Below, in pieces: positions 47,701-56,535 of a stretch of DNA of 64,000 nucleotides. Under the pieces are notes generated by a model that searched no databases, was not told the origin of the DNA, and worked only from the letters and a program-made list of their open reading frames with translations. The first letter of the stretch is position 1. The number at the start of each line of letters is the position of its first letter. The stretch covers positions 496,001 through 560,000 of the forward strand of contig OY729512.2 in NCBI GenBank assembly GCA_963422445.2. The letters are read 5' to 3'. Position numbers and translations under genes: made by a program. This stretch comes from G963422445 sp963422445. GTDB taxonomy: Bacteria; Pseudomonadota; Alphaproteobacteria; Thalassobaculales; Thalassobaculaceae.

Positions 47701-48447
47701 GTCTGCCGAGACCGCATCCTTTAGGCTCGATACGTAGATTGGCAGGGCATTGAGATCACGCTCGGTCAACGCCCTGATCAGGGCGTCGACCGGTTTCAGG
47801 TTTCCGGACTGCACAAGGGCGCGGTAGAAGACGATGGCGGCAACCGGGCGGTCGGGCCGCCAGCCGGCTTGCAGCTCGGCAAGGCCCGGCATGTCTTGAT
47901 CCGGCATGTAAAGGCCGGCTGCCGGCAGGAGAGCCGGTTCGGTCCACTGAATCGTCCGGCCAATCAGACTCGCCGCATAGGCAAGCAGGGCCCGGGCATT
48001 TTCGACGCCGCCATGCGTGAAATAGGCGTGGATACGCTGGACATCGTTGACCGGGAGGGTTGAATGATCGCTCAATGCCGGGTCCGGCTTGTCGTCACCC
48101 GGAACGACCGCGAGGGAGATCCCGCGTTCGCGGGCCGTTGCGGCAATCTGTTCGATCCCGTACGGCCAGTAGCCGATGCCGCCGATCATTCGCACGATAA
48201 TCAGCCGAGCCTTGCCGATCACGGTCTCGACATACAGATCGACGGAAAGGTTATGAGCCAGTCCCATCAGGTTCGCGAGGCGTAACCGGGGTGCCGTGTC
48301 GTCCTGGCTGGCATGGGCTGCCGACAGGCAGGCGAGATCGGAATCAGCAGCCGACAGGATCACGATGTCGCCTGGGCTCTGATCAAGATCGACCGCCTCG
48401 GCCCCGTCGACCGCACGGCCGGGCGTGGCGGCAAGAAGATGCATCAT
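44707..48447 (-). CDS. cobN: Cobaltochelatase large subunit CobN
   Basis: 1246-residue large subunit of the aerobic, ATP-dependent cobaltochelatase, which inserts Co2+ into hydrogenobyrinate a,c-diamide in B12 synthesis. The length is close to known CobN (about 1270). Landmarks are the N-terminal GDIVILSAADSDLACLSAAH, the central HAVIHMGKHGNLEWLPGKAV, the SGAPSRGRPDVLPTGRNFYS segment (about residue 850), and AYIGWGGYAYGDGA near the C terminus. It follows cobW by 9 bp. An IS remnant begins right at its 3' end, but the frame is intact. Confidence 0.97.
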   Translation of the reverse strand: MMHLLAATPGRAVDGAEAVDLDQSPGDIVILSAADSDLACLSAAHASQDDTAPRLRLANLMGLAHNLSVDLYVETVIGKARLIIVRMIGGIGYWPYGIEQIAATARERGISLAVVPGDDKPDPALSDHSTLPVNDVQRIHAYFTHGGVENARALLAYAASLIGRTIQWTEPALLPAAGLYMPDQDMPGLAELQAGWRPDRPVAAIVFYRALVQSGNLKPVDALIRALTERDLNALPIYVSSLKDAVSADLVVRMARDSDCAVVLNATGFAVSSPGSPHSGTPLEATDCPVLQVIFSGSNHAGWLASAAGLSARDIAMNVALPEFDGRLLSRAVSFKAEARFDPRTECPIIAYEPVADRIAFVADLAANWVRLRRSAPADRRLVLVLANYPNRDARIGNGVGLDTPASIVVVLQRLAGSGYRLDNVPGDAEALMKRLVAGPTNAPRNSGSGGVRFSLAAYRAFFETLPATVRQAIAVRWESPEADPFIHGGDFVLPVICLGNVAIAVQPARGYNIDPKATYHDPDLVPPHGYLAFHAWLRRGFDAHAVIHMGKHGNLEWLPGKAVALSESCYPEAVLGPLPNLYPFIVNDPGEGSQAKRRSAAVIIDHLTPPLTRAETYGPLKDLEALVDEYFEAATLDPRRLDPLATRILELVEQLKIDRDCGIGATDDDGVRLRKLDSWLCELKEMQIRDGLHVFGRAPKGRLLNDLLVALLRLPRGDGRGGEASLHRALAADLEFGDFDPLDCTMAAPWTGPWPAALTAILPEAPWRSTGDTVERLEVLAAALVAGRLVPDPCWIRSRAVLAWLETCLRSAVEASGDAEFKGLLDGLAGRFVEPGPSGAPSRGRPDVLPTGRNFYSLDTRAVPTPTAWHLAWRATDLLLARYRQDHGDWPRRLALSAWGTANMRTGGDDIAQALALIGARPDWEASSGRVIGFEVLPLTVLDRPRVDVTFRISGFFRDAFPWQIDLLDSALRTVAALDEPESRNPLAAAVRREAGAMQNAGMQPATAWRRAGFRIFGSKPGAYGAGLQTLIDEQIWDDDSDLANAYIGWGGYAYGDGAAGTAEHGLFEDRLRQIQAVLHNQDNTEHDILDSDDYYQFEGGLAVTVRHLSGTQPTLYHGDHSRPESPRIRTLEDQIARVVRGRVVNPKWIAGVMRHGYKGASEMTATVDYLFAFAATARCVGDHHFDAVFEAFIEDPAVAGFLERHNPAALADIAARLEEARRRGLWRPGRNSIPAQLARFSRES

Positions 48448-48456
48448 TCGGACTCG

Positions 48457-49512
48457 TCAGGCAGCGCCGAGCGCCCGCATGATCCGGGCCCTGTCGAGGC
48501 CCTGCAAACCGATTACCACGAGGCGTGAACAACGATCGTCATCGGGCCCCCAATCGCGATCGAAATAATATTCGATCCGATCGCCGACGGCCTGCAGGGC
48601 TAGGCGCATCGGCTTGCCGGGAACGGACAGGAATCCCTTGATCCGAAGAATATCGTGGTCGGCGATGGTTCGTTCAAGGCGTTTCACCAAGGCATCCGGG
48701 TCGTCCACCGGACCCAGGTTCGCGATAAAGCTCTCGAAATCATCATGGTCGTGGGTATCGTCGCCATCGTGATGCGACGGCCGCGAGTCAAGATCGCCCT
48801 CCGCTTCAAGCCCGAGCCCGAGCAGCACCGGCGCGTCGATTCTGCCGTAACGCGCCCGCAAGCTCTTGACGGCCGGGCGAAGATGGTGGGCGACGGCGGC
48901 GGTGATCCCTGGCCAAGCGTCATCGTCGACGCTGTCGGCCTTGTTGAGGACGACCAGATCGGCGCACTGAATCTGTTCTTCGAACAGTTCTTCCAGCGGC
49001 GTTTCGTGGTCCAGTTGTTCATCGGCCTCGCGCTGGACTTTGACCGCTGTCGGATCAGGGGCAAACCGGCCATCTGCGACGGCTTCCGCATCGACGACGG
49101 CAATAACTCCGTCAACCGTCGCCCGCGTGCGCACTTCCGGCCAGGCAAAGGCCTTCACCAGAGGTTTTGGAAGGGCAAGGCCGGAGGTTTCGATGATGAT
49201 ATGGTCCGGCGGTTGCGGACGGTCGAGCAACTTTCGCATGGTCGGCAGAAAATCGTCGGCGACGGTACAACAGATGCAGCCATTGGCCAGTTCGACGATG
49301 TCATCCTCGGCACAATCGGCAAGACCGCATCCCAGCAGCAGGTCGCGGTCGACGCCGCAATCACCGAATTCATTGATCACGAATGCCAGCCGGCGGCCGG
49401 CCGCCGTTGCGATGAGGTGCTGAATCAGGCTGGTCTTGCCGGCACCCAGAAATCCGGTGACGATGGTCGCGGGGATCTTCCCGGTCTTGGGCGCGCCGGA
49501 AGAATTCGCCAT
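48457..49512 (-). CDS. cobW: CobW-family GTPase (cobalt metallochaperone)
   Basis: 351 residues. G3E-family P-loop GTPase with Walker A VTGFLGAGKTSLIQHLI, the metal-binding CxCC motif NGCICCTVADDF, and DLVVLNKADS as the base-recognition motif. A His/Asp-rich loop (HHDGDDTHDHDDFE, about residue 240) probably binds metal. ATG 49512 gives the standard N terminus; an earlier ATG ten codons upstream is less likely. Upstream of cobN with a 9-bp gap. Role: probably delivers cobalt to the chelatase. No B12-riboswitch core could be recognised in the 180 bp upstream. Confidence 0.94.
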   Translation of the reverse strand: MANSSGAPKTGKIPATIVTGFLGAGKTSLIQHLIATAAGRRLAFVINEFGDCGVDRDLLLGCGLADCAEDDIVELANGCICCTVADDFLPTMRKLLDRPQPPDHIIIETSGLALPKPLVKAFAWPEVRTRATVDGVIAVVDAEAVADGRFAPDPTAVKVQREADEQLDHETPLEELFEEQIQCADLVVLNKADSVDDDAWPGITAAVAHHLRPAVKSLRARYGRIDAPVLLGLGLEAEGDLDSRPSHHDGDDTHDHDDFESFIANLGPVDDPDALVKRLERTIADHDILRIKGFLSVPGKPMRLALQAVGDRIEYYFDRDWGPDDDRCSRLVVIGLQGLDRARIMRALGAA

Positions 49513-49766
49513 GCTATCCCTCTCGTTGAGTTTGATCCGCACCTGCCGTGCGCGGTGTTCGGATTCGGGTCATCGGCGGGATTGATACCATTCCCGGTGC
49601 TTTGTCGACTCCGGCCGCCTGACTGTCAAGGCGTGCCGTATTCCAAAATCCGCGGCCTTGCACGCATTCAGCGTATGTCACCCGAACATGGAGTGGGCCC
49701 TTGGGGCCGGACAGTCGGCTTGAAATGATTTGACCGGTGGGCCGGGCATTCGAAGGATCGCTGCCC

Positions 49767-50040
49767 ATGGCCAAGCACCGTACCCACCGCACCCATAGCA
49801 TCGCCTTCAAGCGGCTGGGTCGTTCAGGAGTATCTCGCTGGCGAGACCCTCCACGGCCTGGCAAGCCGGCCACGAACTCTCCCGCCCCCTGATCCGGATC
49901 CGGGTCGACAAGTACGAGGCCGGCGCCTTCGACGAGGACGCCGAGGCGGCAAGCATGGTCCAGGAATACGAGGCCCGGATCGCGGCGCTCGAGCGCCTGG
50001 TCGGCAAGCAGGCCCTGGAGCTCGAGTTTCCAAGGGGGGC
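49767..50040 (+). pseudogene. IS3-family orfA remnant
   Basis: Starts MAKHRTHRTHSIAFKR, then a frameshift; the continuing frame reads VVQEYLAGETLHGLASR, LSRPLIRIRVDKYEAGAFD and EYEARIAALERLVGKQALEL, the helix-turn-helix and leucine-zipper parts of OrfA. Confidence 0.8.
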
Positions 50041-50681
50041 TCAGCGGCACGGACGACGGCCGAGAAACGCGCCCATGTCCGTCATCACCGGCCCCAGGGC
50101 CTCTCCGTCGCCGAAGGATGCCGAGTGATGGGGACCACGCGTTCTACTTAACTACCGCGCTTCGGGCGGATCGGCAGACGACACCGCCCTGGTGGAGGCC
50201 ATGCCCGCGATCAAGGAGGAGTTCGAGGCCTACGGATGGCGCCGCCTGCAGGCGGCGCTCAGGCATCGGGGCTGGGTGGTGAACCACAAGAAGATCAAGC
50301 GCCTGATGCGCGAGCACGCTTTACATCCGCCGCGCCGGCGCGGTTTCGTCGCCACCACCGACAGCGATCACGACGAGCCCGTCTTCCCCGATCGTTCCAG
50401 GGAGCGCGAGGTCGATGGCCCGAACCAGCTCTGGGTCGCCGATCTGACCTACATCGCTATCCTCGGCGGCTTCGTCTATCATGATGGAGAACTTCATGAA
50501 GACGCTGAAGGCCGAGGGCGTCTACCCCATGGCCTTCGAGAGCGCGGCGGACGTCGCGGAGCACCGGCCGCGCTTCTTCGACAGCTACAACGAGAGACGC
50601 CTACACTCGGCCCTCGGATACCTGAGCCCCAACCGCTTCGAGGAGAAGCAGTCCCGCAAACCGGTCAAAACCGCCGCATGA
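50041..50681 (+). pseudogene. IS3-family orfB remnant lacking the catalytic core
   Basis: The N-terminal part is clear (KEEFEAYGWRRLQAALRHRG, NHKKIKRLMREHALHPPRRR) up to PNQLWVADLTYIAILGGFVY, which contains the first catalytic Asp. The sequence then jumps to MENFMKTLKAEGVYPMAFES in another frame, with the Glu-proximal region, and ends SYNERRLHSALGYLSPNRFE. The central stretch with the second Asp is deleted. Confidence 0.83.
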
Positions 50682-50709
50682 AACTGTCCAACCCCAAGGG
50701 TCCACTCCA

Positions 50710-51090
50710 ATCGATGGTCCAAGTTGAGCAGCTTCGTGTTCTCTGGAGGAACTGCGATCGGGCTAACAGATGGACTCTGAGGCCGGGTTCGAAAAAGGCC
50801 GCCATGCGGAGATCAGGCGGGAAGCAGTGTGGGAAAAAACATCGCAGAAGCGCAGGAGAATTCCGGTAAGGTCGGGCGCCGGTGCGCTGGCGAGCAATAG
50901 GGGTGACGGATGCGGGGTGAACCAGCCGAGAGCTCGGGCTGAAGGTGTGCGACGATACGGAGACCGGTGCGCCAGACTATGATGCAGATGGCGTTGACTG
51001 GATAGACGATCGAAGTCACGGGTATTTCGTGTTAACAATCCTCAATCGAATTGTTAACAGCACCGCGCGTGATACGGACCGTGGTGTCTA
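50710..51090. other. Region with no assigned gene
   Basis: About 380 bp between IS remnants. A plus-strand frame near 50930-51090 encodes an acidic stretch (DDTETGAPDYDADGVDW) without a start; no family recognised. It is probably the tail of a lost gene. TTAACA motifs near 51033-51056 form a short inverted repeat. Confidence 0.4.
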
Positions 51091-51640
51091 AGTGTCTGAA
51101 TCATAATAATATCAAGTAGTTCCAGTGACCTGCATGCGTCCGAAGCGGCGTATGAGAACACGGCTCAGAGCCAGCAGGAGCCAGGCGAGGGAGCTGGCGA
51201 TGGATCGCTCGAAGTCTCTGGAGAGGCGCCGACAGCGGCGCAACCATCCGAAGATACGTTCGACCACCCAGCGCCGGGACATGACGACGACCCCCTTGGT
51301 GTCCCTGGGTTTTTCGATGACCTCCACGGTGATCGGGCAATTCGCTTCCTTGAGCGCGCTTGCCAGCTTGTCGCCGCCACAGGCGCCGTCAGCAAACACG
51401 GTCTGCACCGTGTTCTGACCGGCCTACAACGCCAGCAACAAGGGACGCACGCCATCCCGGTCCTGGATATGCGCCGGATGGATCTGGGCGACAAGCGTTA
51501 CCTTGCCGTCGACGTCGACGGCAAGGTAACGCTTGCGGCCTTTGATCGTCTTGCCGGCATCATAGCCGCATTCCTCGCTGCCCGCTTCGACCGTCGTCAC
51601 GCTCTGACTGTCGATGATGGCCGGCACTCCGATACACTAT
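51091..51640 (-). pseudogene. IS5-family transposase remnant (copy 1 of this type)
   Basis: The minus strand carries the C-terminal half: VEAGSEECGYDAGKTIKGRK, YLAVDVDGKVTLVAQIHPAH, FADGACGGDKLASALKEANC and VMSRRWVVERIFGWLRRCRR, with a shift near 51425. The N-terminal half is missing. The outer end AGTGTCTGAATCATAAT at 51091 is shared with the copy at 60508. Confidence 0.83.
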
Positions 51641-51724
51641 TCCCCATTGGAGGGCCTCACCTGTCACGACCCCCTGGTGCGTTTCGGACTCCGAACCGGG
51701 TCTGCAAAAAATCTAGCTCGTAAT

Positions 51725-52215
51725 CGGTGAACATGAGGCTGACGCCGCAGGCCGACACCTCACAAGCCAGCAAGGTCCGCTAGGCGATCACGGTATTGGT
51801 GGCGATGGCGTGCTGTAGCCGGTTGGTGGTACTGAAGGCAAGATATTCGGTCTGGCAACTAAATTTGAGCACCCGAAAGTAATCCTCGAGGCGCTGTCTC
51901 TGGAAGTAGAAATCGATGACCTCGGATATTGCTTCGAGGCTGTCCACGTCAAGGCTGGTTAGCAAGATCCAGAATACCGCTTTTTCGGCCCGCGACAGGT
52001 TGGCTCGACAATGTCCGCGCGCCGGCCTGCAACCGGATCGCCCTTACGGTCTCCGCACGCCTTTTGCTGAGACCCTGACCGATCCGGATGAAGTTCACCC
52101 TGTGTAAGCTGACGCCAGACTGGTCGGGTTCTGCAGGGCGTTCGCGTGGTCGCGAATTCACCTCAAGGATCAGATCAATATACCGGCCGGCTGGCACCGC
52201 AAAGAGATTGTTCAT
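51725..52215 (-). pseudogene. IS4/Tn5-like transposase remnant
   Basis: The minus-strand frame 51780-51965 reads TSLDVDSLEAISEVIDFYFQ, then RLEDYFRVLKFSCQTEYLAF and RLQHAIATNTVIAYRTLL, matching the C-terminal core of Tn5-type transposases with the catalytic Glu in RLEDYFRVLK. Upstream, in a different frame, lies a beta-strand region ending in SRAEKAVFWIL. The N terminus is absent. Confidence 0.75.
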
Positions 52216-52340
52216 GGTTGCGCTTGATGCGATGCGCGGGCGACAGGTTTCGGACCTGACTGGCAGCTTTTCCTGCCCGAACTTCGAAAATTATCCTCAA
52301 AACCGCGTCATGACAATGACATCAAACATATATGCGATTT

Positions 52341-52377
52341 AACACATGTGCGAATGTCTCGCATTCGCACATGTGTT
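52341..52377. promoter_or_regulatory. Perfect 16-bp inverted repeat upstream of fbpA
   Basis: Arms AACACATGTGCGAATG and its exact complement are separated by the 5-base loop TCTCG. It lies 27 bp before the Fur-type palindrome. It has no T run after it, so a simple terminator is unlikely. It may be an operator for a dimeric regulator or an RNA hairpin in the leader. Confidence 0.8.
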
Positions 52378-52403
52378 GACGGGTCCTGCGAGCCGCGGCA
52401 AAA

Positions 52404-52424
52404 GAATGAGAATGATTCTCATTC
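52404..52424. promoter_or_regulatory. Fur/Irr-type iron operator
   Basis: A perfect palindrome centred on TGAGAATGATTCTCA, which follows the 7-1-7 Fur box pattern. It sits 20 bp before the fbpA start, so the bound repressor would block transcription or its start. This fits iron-repressed expression of an Fe3+ importer. In alphaproteobacteria Irr or Mur may be the actual binding protein. Confidence 0.85.
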
Positions 52425-52444
52425 ACAATCAGGAAATAATCGAA

Positions 52445-53485
52445 ATGGTAACATGGACAGCGTGGTTGACGCTTGTTGCAGTCGCAATATCGAGCGCGTC
52501 GGCCCTGAGCCTGGCACCGCGACGACCCGCGACGGCCTCGGACAACCAAGTCAATATCTATTCCTACCGGCAAGAATTCCTGGTCAAGCCGCTGTTCGAG
52601 GCTTTCACAGCCGAAACCGGGATCAAGGTCAATGTCGTGTTTGCGAAGAAGGGCATGATCGCGCGTCTCAGGTCTGAAGGCGCCAACAGTCCGGCGGACC
52701 TGCTGTTTACCGTTGATGTCGGACGTCTCAACGATGCCTACAGAGCTGGCGTGACCCAGCCGGTCAGATCCCCAGTTCTCGACAAGAACATTCCGTCCAG
52801 ATACCGTCATCCTGGAGGTCACTGGTACGGTATGACCACCCGGGTCCGTATCATCTACGCCTCGAAGGACCGCGTGCAATCGGGTGAAATCTCGACCTAT
52901 GAAGACCTTGCCGACCCCGGATGGAAAGGGCGGATTTGCTCACGCAGCGGCAAGAACAGTTACAATGTCGGGCTGATTGCCTCGATGATCGCTCATCATG
53001 GCGAAGTGGCAGCGGAGAAATGGCTGGCCGGCGTGCGGGCCAATCTCGCGCGCAAGCCGCAGGGTAACGACCGTGCCCAGGTCAAGGCGATCGCGGAGGG
53101 GGAGTGCGACCTTGCCATCGGCAATCATTATTATTACGGCAAGATGCTGCAAAAACCGGACCAGCAGGCTTGGGCGGATTCGGTGTTCCTGATCTTTCCG
53201 AACCAGGAAGGTCGTGGTAGCCATGTGAACATCTCGGGTGTCGCCATGACCAAAAGTGCGCCCAATCGGGCCAATGCCCTTGCCCTCATGGAATTCCTGT
53301 CCGGCCCGGGTCAGACGCTCTATGCGGCACTGAACTACGAATACCCGGTTCACCCGGAAGTACCATGGCTGCCAGATGTCGCGGCTTGGGGCCGGTTCAA
53401 AGCCGACCCTCTTGCCATTGGCGCCATTGCCGAATTGCGGTCGGCAGCTGTCCGGATGGTCGATCGCGTCGATTTTGACGGTTAA
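52445..53485 (+). CDS. fbpA: Periplasmic Fe3+-binding protein of an iron ABC importer
   Basis: 346 residues. ATG 52445 begins a signal peptide (VTWTAWLTLVAVAISSASAL), after AGGAAA; a frame open upstream would run through the operator and is rejected. The mature protein starts VNIYSYRQEFLVKPLFEAFT and has the FbpA ligand Tyr pair in the GNHYYYGKML segment, with DLLFTVDVGRLNDAYRAGVT and NISGVAMTKSAPN. Preceded by a Fur-type box. The permease partner lies 1.3 kb downstream, cut off by an ISAzo13 element. Confidence 0.93.
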   Translation: MVTWTAWLTLVAVAISSASALSLAPRRPATASDNQVNIYSYRQEFLVKPLFEAFTAETGIKVNVVFAKKGMIARLRSEGANSPADLLFTVDVGRLNDAYRAGVTQPVRSPVLDKNIPSRYRHPGGHWYGMTTRVRIIYASKDRVQSGEISTYEDLADPGWKGRICSRSGKNSYNVGLIASMIAHHGEVAAEKWLAGVRANLARKPQGNDRAQVKAIAEGECDLAIGNHYYYGKMLQKPDQQAWADSVFLIFPNQEGRGSHVNISGVAMTKSAPNRANALALMEFLSGPGQTLYAALNYEYPVHPEVPWLPDVAAWGRFKADPLAIGAIAELRSAAVRMVDRVDFDG

Positions 53486-53493
53486 GGCTTCCG

Positions 53494-54735
53494 CCAAAAT
53501 AAATCATTTGTTTCTAGGAGATTAGATATAGTCAGTTCGCTGTGGAAACTTCTGTGAGCGCGACACCGCAAACCAAGTTCTCTGCACTCGCTTGGTGTCT
53601 CGATGAGCGCAGCCGCTGCCGGTGGGCGGCGGTGGAAGCCCGCGGGATCGGGCGCGTTGTGGACGCGACAGATCTGTCGCGCACGACGATCCGGACGGGG
53701 CTGAGGGACTTGGATCAATCCCGGCAGGACGACGGCGGCGAGCCGCCGGCGCGGCTTCGTTCGCCCGGGAGCGGGCGCAAGCCGCTGAGCGTCCACGATC
53801 CGGAGCTGATTGCAGCCCTTGAGGCGCGTCTCGATCCCGGGACGTGCGGCGACCCGATGGGACCGCTGCGATGGACGAGCAACAGCGCGGGACATCCCGT
53901 GAGCGAACACACAATGAACCGGCTGTTGCATGAGGCCGGCTACAGCCTGCAAGCCAACAGCAAGACGCTGGAGGGCTCTGTCAGCCCCCGACCGGAACGC
54001 GCAGGTCCGGCGCATCAGCCTCCGTGTGCGGGCGTTTCAAGAGCTCGGCCTGCCCGTTGTCTCCATGGACACGAAAAAGAAAGACCGGCTCAGGCCCTTC
54101 CGGAATGGTGGGCGGGACTGGCGCCCAAAGGACGATCCCGCACCGGTTCGGACGTATGACTGTCCCGACAAGGAGCTTGGTAGGGTGATTTCCCATGGGG
54201 TGTCCGACATGACCCGCAGCACGGGTCGGGTGCGTGTCGACGTCGACCATGATACGGCGACATTTACGGTCGAGACCTTGCGGCGCCGGTGGACACGGAT
54301 TGGACGTCCGGCCTATCCGCAGGCACGGCGGCTCTTGATCACCGTCGACGGCGGCGGGTCCGACAGCAACCGCAATCGCCTGTGGAAACTGGAGGTGCAG
54401 CGCTTCGCCGGCGATACCGGCCTCAAGGTCTCAGTGTGCTATTTTCCACCCGCAACCAGCAAGTGGAACAAGATCGAGCATCGTATGGTCTGCCACATCA
54501 CAGGGATCTGGCGCGGACATCCGCTGATCAGCCATGAGACGGTGGTCAATCTGAACGGTCATACGACGACGAAGCGCAGATTGACGATCAGCGCCGAACT
54601 GGATAAGAGCACCTGTCCCTTGGGGCAGCAGGGCACCAGCGCACAGCTCGAAAGCCTGACACTCAAACGGGACGGCTTCCATGGCGAATGGAATTATTCC
54701 CTCTCATCCAGGGCGAAATGAACAATTTATCTTGG
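53494..54735. mobile_element. ISAzo13-family element between fbpA and fbpB
   Basis: Inverted ends CCAAAATAAAT and, read inward from the right, CCAAGATAAAT. No convincing target duplication. It contains an ISAzo13-type transposase in two frames. It starts 8 bp after the fbpA stop, separating fbpA from fbpB. Confidence 0.75.
53557..54721 (+). pseudogene. ISAzo13-family transposase, frameshifted
   Basis: The first frame reads VDATDLSRTTIRTGLRDLDQ, RSPGSGRKPLSVHDPELIAA and HTMNRLLHEAGYSLQANSKT. A shift near 53990 moves to the frame with LPVVSMDTKKKDRLRPFRNG (first Asp), FTVETLRRRWTRIGRPAYPQ, LLITVDGGGSDSNRNRLWKL (second Asp) and PPATSKWNKIEHRMVCHITG (Glu). The triad is complete, so only the shift blocks it; a programmed frameshift cannot be excluded. 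Confidence 0.85.
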
Positions 54736-54789
54736 CACGAGCCCTTGGCGCCTTCATGAGGCCTGTATGCCCTGCAGATCGTCGGGTCG

Positions 54790-56535
54790 ATGTCATGCCG
54801 GGTACCGGCTGTTCCAATGGCTATTCTCGATAGTCGCGGCCGGCGTTTTATCGCCGGCCCTCTGCCTGGACTCATTGGCAGCCGCCGGTCAGGATGGATC
54901 GCGGTCGCGGTGACCATTGCTGCTCTGGTCGTTGCACCCGTGTTGGCAATTGTCTGGATTGCAGCGTTCCCAAGCGAATCGATCTGGCAACACCTTACCG
55001 ATACAGTGCTGCCGGACTATATCGCGACCACCCTGATATTGATGGCCGGTGTCGGCCTCGGTGTTGCCGTCGTCGGAACCGGAACAGCCTGGTTGGTGGC
55101 GATGTGCCACTTTCCCGGTCACCGGCTGTTCTCCTGGGCGCTGATCCTGCCGATGGCAATGCCGGCTTATGTGATTGCTTATACCTATACTGATCTTCTC
55201 GAGTTTGCCGGGCCGGTCCAGTCCGCGCTCAGAGTCGTGTTCGGCTGGCAGACCGCCAATGATTACGCCTTCCCGCCAATCCGGAGCACCGGCGGGGCGA
55301 TCGTGATGCTGAGTCTTGTGCTCTATCCCTATGTCTATCTGTTTGCGCGGGCATCGTTCTACGAACAATCTGTTTGCGCCCTCGAAGCAAGCCGGATCCT
55401 CGGCCGCGGCCCGGTTCGCAGTTTCGTTTCGGTCGCGCTGCCGCTGGCCCGGCCGGCCATCGTCGCCGGGATGACGCTGGCGTTGCTGGAATCTCTCAAC
55501 GACTACGGCACGGTCGACTATTTCGCAGTGCGGACGTTAACGGCTGGCGTGTTCGACATCTGGTTCGAAATGGCCAATGCTGGCGCCGCCGCACAGATCG
55601 CTCTGGTCCTGTTGGGCTTCGTTATCGTCCTGATCTGGGTCGAGCGCTTGTCACGCCGCCGTCTCAGGTTTCATCAGACCTCGACCCGGCACCGGGCACC
55701 GACAGGCTACGCTCTCAATGGCTGGCTGGCGGTTGCCGCGACTGCAGCCTGTTGTGTGCCGGTGATCGCCGGATTTGTCCTTCCGGCTGCGGTGCTGGGT
55801 CACTATGCTACTTTGCGCTTTGCCGACACAGAGATCCTGCCCTATTTCGGATACGCTGGTAACAGCCTGTTGCTTGCTGGCTTGGCAGCCTTCGTTACAT
55901 TGCTGATCGGCCTTGTTCTCGCCTACGCCAAGCGTTTGTGCCCGGGGCCGGTCGCAAACGTTGCCGCCCGCCTGGCCTGCCTTGGCTACGCGGTGCCCGG
56001 CGTAGCCATCGCGATCGGCATCATGATTCCCATGGGCGCGGCCGACAACATGCTTGATGCTGCCATGCGGACGCATTTCGGGATTGCCACCGGGCTTGCC
56101 GTCAGCGGCACCGTCATGGCCTTGGTGATTGCCTATGTCGTTCGTTTTCTGGCGATTTCCGTCAATGCCGCCGAGGTCGGCCTCGCCAGGGTCACGCCGA
56201 ACATCGACATGGCCGCCCGAACCCTCGGTCACGGTCCCCTGGCAACACTTCGCCGGGTCCACTTGCCGCTGATTCGCGGCAGCGTCCTGACCGGCGCGGT
56301 TCTGGTGTTCGTCGACACGATGAAAGAATTGCCTGCAACCCTGGTGTTACGGCCGTTCAACTTCGACACGCTGGCGACCTATGTCTATCAATACGCTTCG
56401 GACGAACTGCTTGAAGACTGCGCCCCGGCCGCCCTGATCATCGTGATGGCCGGGATTGTTCCGGTGATTCTGTTGAACAGGATGATCACGCTTCGCAAGA
56501 ACAGACCGGCCAGCCCGAATTCTACATCCGCCTAG
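54790..56535 (+). CDS. fbpB: Fe3+ ABC importer permease, FbpB type
   Basis: 581 residues in two homologous halves, each with about six hydrophobic segments. The EAA loops are ALEASRILGRGPVRSFVSVALP and MAARTLGHGPLATLRRVHLP. These match fused two-domain permeases of the FbpB/SfuB family. The first ATG is 54790; 54817 (MAILDSRGR) is an alternative. It ends by overlapping the convergent cobT stop by 14 bp. No FbpC ATPase is present in the window, so the ATPase must be encoded elsewhere or be lost. The upstream insertion may have cut it off from the fbpA promoter. Confidence 0.92.
   Translation: MSCRVPAVPMAILDSRGRRFIAGPLPGLIGSRRSGWIAVAVTIAALVVAPVLAIVWIAAFPSESIWQHLTDTVLPDYIATTLILMAGVGLGVAVVGTGTAWLVAMCHFPGHRLFSWALILPMAMPAYVIAYTYTDLLEFAGPVQSALRVVFGWQTANDYAFPPIRSTGGAIVMLSLVLYPYVYLFARASFYEQSVCALEASRILGRGPVRSFVSVALPLARPAIVAGMTLALLESLNDYGTVDYFAVRTLTAGVFDIWFEMANAGAAAQIALVLLGFVIVLIWVERLSRRRLRFHQTSTRHRAPTGYALNGWLAVAATAACCVPVIAGFVLPAAVLGHYATLRFADTEILPYFGYAGNSLLLAGLAAFVTLLIGLVLAYAKRLCPGPVANVAARLACLGYAVPGVAIAIGIMIPMGAADNMLDAAMRTHFGIATGLAVSGTVMALVIAYVVRFLAISVNAAEVGLARVTPNIDMAARTLGHGPLATLRRVHLPLIRGSVLTGAVLVFVDTMKELPATLVLRPFNFDTLATYVYQYASDELLEDCAPAALIIVMAGIVPVILLNRMITLRKNRPASPNSTSA

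Larger units (their letters stand above)
49689..50709. mobile_element. IS3-family element with internal deletion
   Basis: Inverted ends begin TGGAGTGGGCCCTTGGGG on the left and TGGAGTGGACCCTTGGGG on the right read inward. No clear target duplication. It contains degraded orfA and orfB of an IS3-type transposase. About 1020 bp, shorter than usual (about 1200-1400), because the catalytic core is missing. Confidence 0.83.

Noticed and set aside
49513..49688. Possible cobalamin riboswitch upstream of cobW
   Set aside because: I searched for the B12-box core and the conserved receptor pieces on the minus strand and did not find them; the stretch also abuts an IS3 end.
52341..52377. Rho-independent terminator
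   Set aside because: A perfect hairpin but without a T run on either strand and lying just upstream of fbpA rather than after a gene.
52346..52444. N-terminal extension of FbpA
   Set aside because: The frame is open, but it would encode the hairpin and the iron operator and would bury the signal peptide; ATG 52445 fits better.
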